Source: Hypsibius dujardini
Lineage: Eukaryota > Tardigrada > Eutardigrada > Parachela > Hypsibiidae
Reading direction: 5' to 3'
NCBI GenBank assembly: GCA_001579985.1
Contig: LRSR01005660.1
Location: forward strand, 53,969 to 117,968
Length of the DNA: 64,000 bases
The notes under the pieces were generated by a model, which saw nothing but the letters and a program-made list of their open reading frames with translations, was not told the origin of the DNA and did not search any database. Below are positions 60,420 through 64,000 of this stretch, piece after piece; position 1 is the first letter of the stretch; each line of letters begins with the position of its first letter. The translations under genes were made by a program, and so were the position numbers.

Positions 60420-61668
60420 GCAGGTTCTACGACAACCCACAACGAGCCCGTCTGGCAACCCAAAAAGATCACCTTTGATGATTGTCTCTCCCACAGTCTT
60501 CTTGTCTTCGGCAAGGAATGCTCCCCTTCATTGCTTACTGCTCTTCCACCACGATTCACTGAGTTTAATTTGAAGTCGTACCTCAACCGCCTGGACAGCC
60601 GCAACATTTGCAGCTACTCGTATGCGGAAAGTGCCCGAGAAGGTTGCGCTTACTTATGGAACTGAACCGCTGCAGCAACTGCCAGACATGCATCCGCGCT
60701 CACTCCGCGCGCAAGAAAGAGGAGAAAGGCAAGACCGTATACGCCGCCAGAATCGAATCTGCGAAGAAGACCAAGTCGAACTCTGTCATGTCGGCAGAAG
60801 AACTCAGGAGCAAGATCGACAACTCGATAAAGTTCAAAAAGGCCATGGCACAGTAGATATCCCGAACCGAGAACCAGAACCAGAAAGCCCGCGAACAAAT
60901 CCGGCTTTTTAGTGAGCGAATGCTTTCAGCAGAAGAAGTGTGGTGCAGCACTGACGTTCCAGAACCGGCCAGGACGTTCTTTCAACACGCGAGACGGCTT
61001 TTCAGGACAAAGGAAGAAGACGAAGGTGGGCAAAAATTATTTATCATTTTTTATTGTATTAAGTGTTATGTTTAACCGAATATCGCTAAAAAATTGTTAC
61101 GTTTTAAAAAAAAATTTAGGCATGAGCTATCCATGATTGAGCGCTGTCTCGAGCTGAACTGGTGCGGTTCACGCTCGTACAAGTACATGAGGGAGAAGAT
61201 GAAGCTACCACTTCTGAGCGTCGCAACACTTCGCAGAGTCCTCCGCAGTTTCGTTTTCAGAGGCCTGTTCTCTTCTTGATGTCTCGACCAGCCAGTGGGC
61301 ACTTGTCCTGGACGAAGTTAAACTTCGTCCACAGGCGTCCTTCGATTACTGGAGCACAACGGGAACGCCTGATGGATTCGTGGATCTTTCCGAGTTCCAG
61401 GACCTCTTCACAACAGAGGAAAAGATTGCCATGGAGCAGCACGCGCTGGCAATTGTGCTGCAAACTTGGAAACGAAGACCATCCAGCTAATCGGCTACTA
61501 CTTCACCGCTCACTTGATTCGGAGCGAGGTCCTGAGCAAGATCATTGCCAAAACTTCTGAGCGTCTCCTAAACCGTGGAATCAAAATCAACTGTATCATT
61601 CTTGACGGCGCCCTTGGTAATCAGTTTGCCATCGCCCAGCTGGATGTTGCCATTGCATCGGACAGGTA
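60420..61668 (+). pseudogene. P-element / THAP9-like transposase, decayed
   Basis: Plus-strand pieces in order: a Lys-rich helical region (EEKGKTVYAARIESAKKTKS), interrupted by TAG at 60854-60856 and continuing REQIRLFSERMLSAEEVW; an exon from about 61120 with ELNWCGSRSYKYMREKMKLP and LPLLSVATLRR; then the RNase-H-like core, LVLDEVKLRP (first Asp), GTPDGFVDLSEF, IGYYFTAHLI and INCIILDGALGNQF (second Asp). It ends in a GTAAGT donor at 61669. One-base frame changes occur near 61260 and 61465. The region 60600-60700 is open in several frames and unresolved. P-type enzymes cut and paste DNA with GTP as cofactor. The downstream part is missing: a lectin gene on the other strand begins about 100 bases on. 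Confidence 0.68.
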
Positions 61669-61762
61669 AGTTCTATATCATTACTGACTAAGTTGAATTT
61701 GCTATACTTGTACACAGAGGTATAATATACTACTATTTCTGTATTATAACTAGTATATTATA

Positions 61763-62728
61763 TTAGTAGTAAACAAATGTTTTCAAAGCCCGGGGCCCTT
61801 GGAAATAAGACCCCAGACCCCTATCAGTGTCAAAATGTATAGTAAAGCCGACTTTTTTAATAAAATTTGGGGAAAAATTAATTTTTCCCCTTTGCCCACC
61901 ACCTGGCCATACTATCAGCTGTTCTGGTTTCGCCTTCAAAAAGACCTTGAAGAGCATCTGCCTGCTTGTACTTTGGAAATGCACTCTTTTTGGTCTAGTA
62001 TTTGTCCATGTTAAGATACACAGAAGGCATAGTCCTAGTTCTTACCTGGAACCAAATTTTGAAATTGGCGTCGATGTTACCGCAGCATTTGATTTCCATA
62101 AGCAGTTCCCATCCGGCTCATTTGCGAGGCATAATAAACCCCCATTTCGCACCCCCAGCGAAGCACCGGCATACCGCATGCCAGCTGTTCCAAGTCTCCA
62201 CATTGTTTCACCCTTATCATTAAGCAAGACCAAGTCACCGTTTTCTAACTATCTGACCGATACGGGCGGCTGTACTAGTGAGCTGGTTCCAGTCGACCAC
62301 ACTGACTTTTCCGTGAGATCTGCACCAATAATGGACACGACGAGGTCCCCATTCATCTGCATCGACAGTTTTGTCTTCTTGTCCGGAGAAAAGAGGCTCT
62401 GTCCCCGTTTTAACGCGGTGTCAGACAGCAGTTGCGAGGTTGTTTTATTGTCTACCGGCACATGCTTGCAGATATCATTGCCTCCCACGCGGGTTTGACA
62501 TCCATCAAGGCATATATGGATCAGACTTGGATCGCCTCCTTTCTTGCAGATGTAGAGAGAGTTGGGCAGAAGGTTGGACGACTGGCATAACGAGGACAAG
62601 GCGGCACCACAGTGGTTATTGCTATCTTGACAACATGCTGCTTCTGAAGGGCTGATGGTGATGATAACGGTAATTAGAGCAGTGATATATAGACCATGTA
62701 GGTATGGACGTAGAATTGGGAGACCCAT
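61763..62728 (-). CDS. Secreted Cys-rich / B-lectin (mannose-binding-type) protein
   Basis: Minus-strand exon 62046-62728 and a probable last exon 61763-61961, joined in phase. A signal peptide (LYITALITVIITISPSEA) precedes a cysteine-rich module: ACCQDSNNHC, SSLCQSS, ICKKGG, HICLDGC, NDIC. Then comes a bulb-type (beta-prism) lectin domain with three repeated strands: LSMQMNGDLVVS, LENGDLVLLNDKGETMW and LGVRNGGLLCL...CLWKSN. The sugar-site pattern QxDxNxVxY is degenerate (QMNGDLV). An in-frame TAG (62249-62251) lies inside the lectin domain, at a place where Gln (one base away) would fit. Without it the domain is complete. It may be a recent nonsense mutation or a read-through stop. B-lectins bind mannose-type glycans, often in defence. 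Confidence 0.65.
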
Positions 62729-62779
62729 ACCGAGATGGAAAACCTAAACCAGTATTTTTTGCCTAAATTATAAAAATAT

Positions 62780-63180
62780 GAAAAACCGCACACGTATTGA
62801 TATTTCTCTCATGGGTTGCTGTTATTTATGGCTTTCTCAGCGGTCCAAACGACATTGCAAAATTTTCGACTTACTGCGCATTGGCTCGCATTGGGTTTGC
62901 TCGCTGTTTAATACACAAGTACCAGGTTTTGTTTCAATTCAATCAGATTCTTACTCACACTCTGCCACGTCAACGCATTTAAACAGATAATACGCTATTC
63001 CTCAATCTCAACGGCCTCAAACAATCCAAAATAATTGGCTGCATACGTATTTTACCACGACGGTGCTCCACCATATCGCATGGAGAGATGAGGGCACATT
63101 TCCCGAGTGCAAATGTTATTGTGGAATGAGGAATGGAATTATGTACGTAATAGCTGACAAGAGAATATTTACTTGTGTTA
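62780..63180. other. No supported gene
   Basis: Upstream of the lectin gene. Overlapping plus-strand frames at 62778 and 63063 have no recognisable domain; the second runs into the repeat below. Confidence 0.35.
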
Positions 63181-63186
63181 CTCTGA

Positions 63187-64000
63187 GATCGGGCCCAACT
63201 TTTTTTTATGGATACATACTATCAAACCATGATTTTAAAAAATATGACTGGTCTCCCTCGGTTCCGTTCAAAATGGAGAAAATCGGGGAAGATTCCTATT
63301 ACGGCAGTCACTTTAATGCTTTTGCAATAACCTTGATTGATTGATCAAATACAATACATTTAACGTTCATAAAGGAACATTTTTTATCGGCAATCTTCTC
63401 CACTCCACCAAATTGCGAATAAGGAACTTAAATATTCGGTTGATTGTTTGATGATTTTGACAGACTGGTCGTTTAAGATTTTGCGAAATCTTGTCGTCGT
63501 ATACCGCTGTTATTTTATCGGTTGAGGCTGGTGTACAAAAACTTATATTTTCTCTAATCACGGTTTGATGGTACGTATCTATAAAAAGGTTGGGCCCAAT
63601 ATCAGACAGGTAAATATTCCCTTGTGAGATTGGGCCCAACTTTTTTTATAGATGTGATCTGTTTAACCATAATTTTAGAAAATATGACTGGTCTCCTTCG
63701 GTTCCCTGTTTGAGATGGAAAAAATCGGGTAAGATTCTTATTGCGGCAGCCGCTGTAAAGCTTTCACCATAGCATTGATTGATTGAATTACGAAAACTAT
63801 GTTCGTTTACCCAATTAACGGTTCAGGCAAACAAAATTCAACGTGCAAATCATTCGACAAAGGAGTCGGGGCCGCATAAATGATAACCGACATCTTTAAA
63901 TCCGTTCCAACAACAGTTAAAGCAGAGAGTTTTGGTACACCAGCCGCAACGAATAAAATAACAGCGGTGTACGGCAACGACAAGATTTCGCAAAATCTCG
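63187..64000. mobile_element. Inverted/direct repeat element, truncated by window end
   Basis: 63187-63345 recurs as a direct copy at 63622-63785 (gggcccaacttttttta, gactggtctcc, gattgattga). The segment 63470-63545 is mirrored at 63930-64000 (gcgaaatcttgtcg against cgacaagatttcgc). The string ttgggcccaa also faces itself at 63590 and 63625. This looks like two facing copies of a transposon end. No transposase is visible. Confidence 0.6.

Overview
The window is nuclear DNA of an invertebrate animal. Genes are short exons with GT-AG introns (many only 60-85 bases) and matching reading phases. The gene set is animal-type: an astacin protease, LDL-receptor YWTD/EGF modules and NOL6. DNA transposons, simple repeats and AT-rich DNA fill the rest. 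I cannot name the species. I saw no tRNA, rRNA or CRISPR array. Everything is read by eye; exon borders rest on splice consensus and phase agreement, not transcripts.

The backbone is a cassette repeated head to tail on the minus strand: (i) a gene for one six-bladed YWTD propeller followed by one EGF-like domain, and (ii) upstream of it, at higher coordinates, a gene for a secreted protein of plant-type, eight-cysteine CS-alpha-beta defensin domains. YWTD copies lie at 1-3126 (cut by the window edge), 14517-17994, 36344-38809, 46442-46727 (3' fragment), 48296-51031 (frameshifted) and 56447-59241. Defensin genes lie at 6621-7541, 41418-42338 (both three domains plus a basic tail) and 20842-21081 (one domain), with a stub near 19441-19490. 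About 10 kb at 1-10265 is copied at 36540-44556, including a 3' fragment of NOL6. The two copies differ by two mariner insertions and several indels, so the order of events can be read.

Between cassettes: astacin metalloprotease (21592-25690, minus, nine exons, Tc1-like element in one intron); a multi-exon MULE-transposase-derived gene with a SWIM zinc finger (27551-32201, plus); a fold-back element and a truncated LTR retrotransposon (33590-35260); a three-exon gene for an unrecognised 582-residue secreted protein (51526-54771, minus); a decayed P-element/THAP9-like transposase (60420-61668, plus); and a Cys-rich plus B-lectin secreted protein (61763-62728, minus). The right edge (63180-64000) is an inverted-repeat element running off the window.

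Taken together it reads as a fast-turning cluster of secreted proteins (defensins, lectin, propeller/EGF, astacin) expanded by tandem duplication and riddled with transposons. A defence role for the cassette is inference from the defensin fold and the company it keeps.
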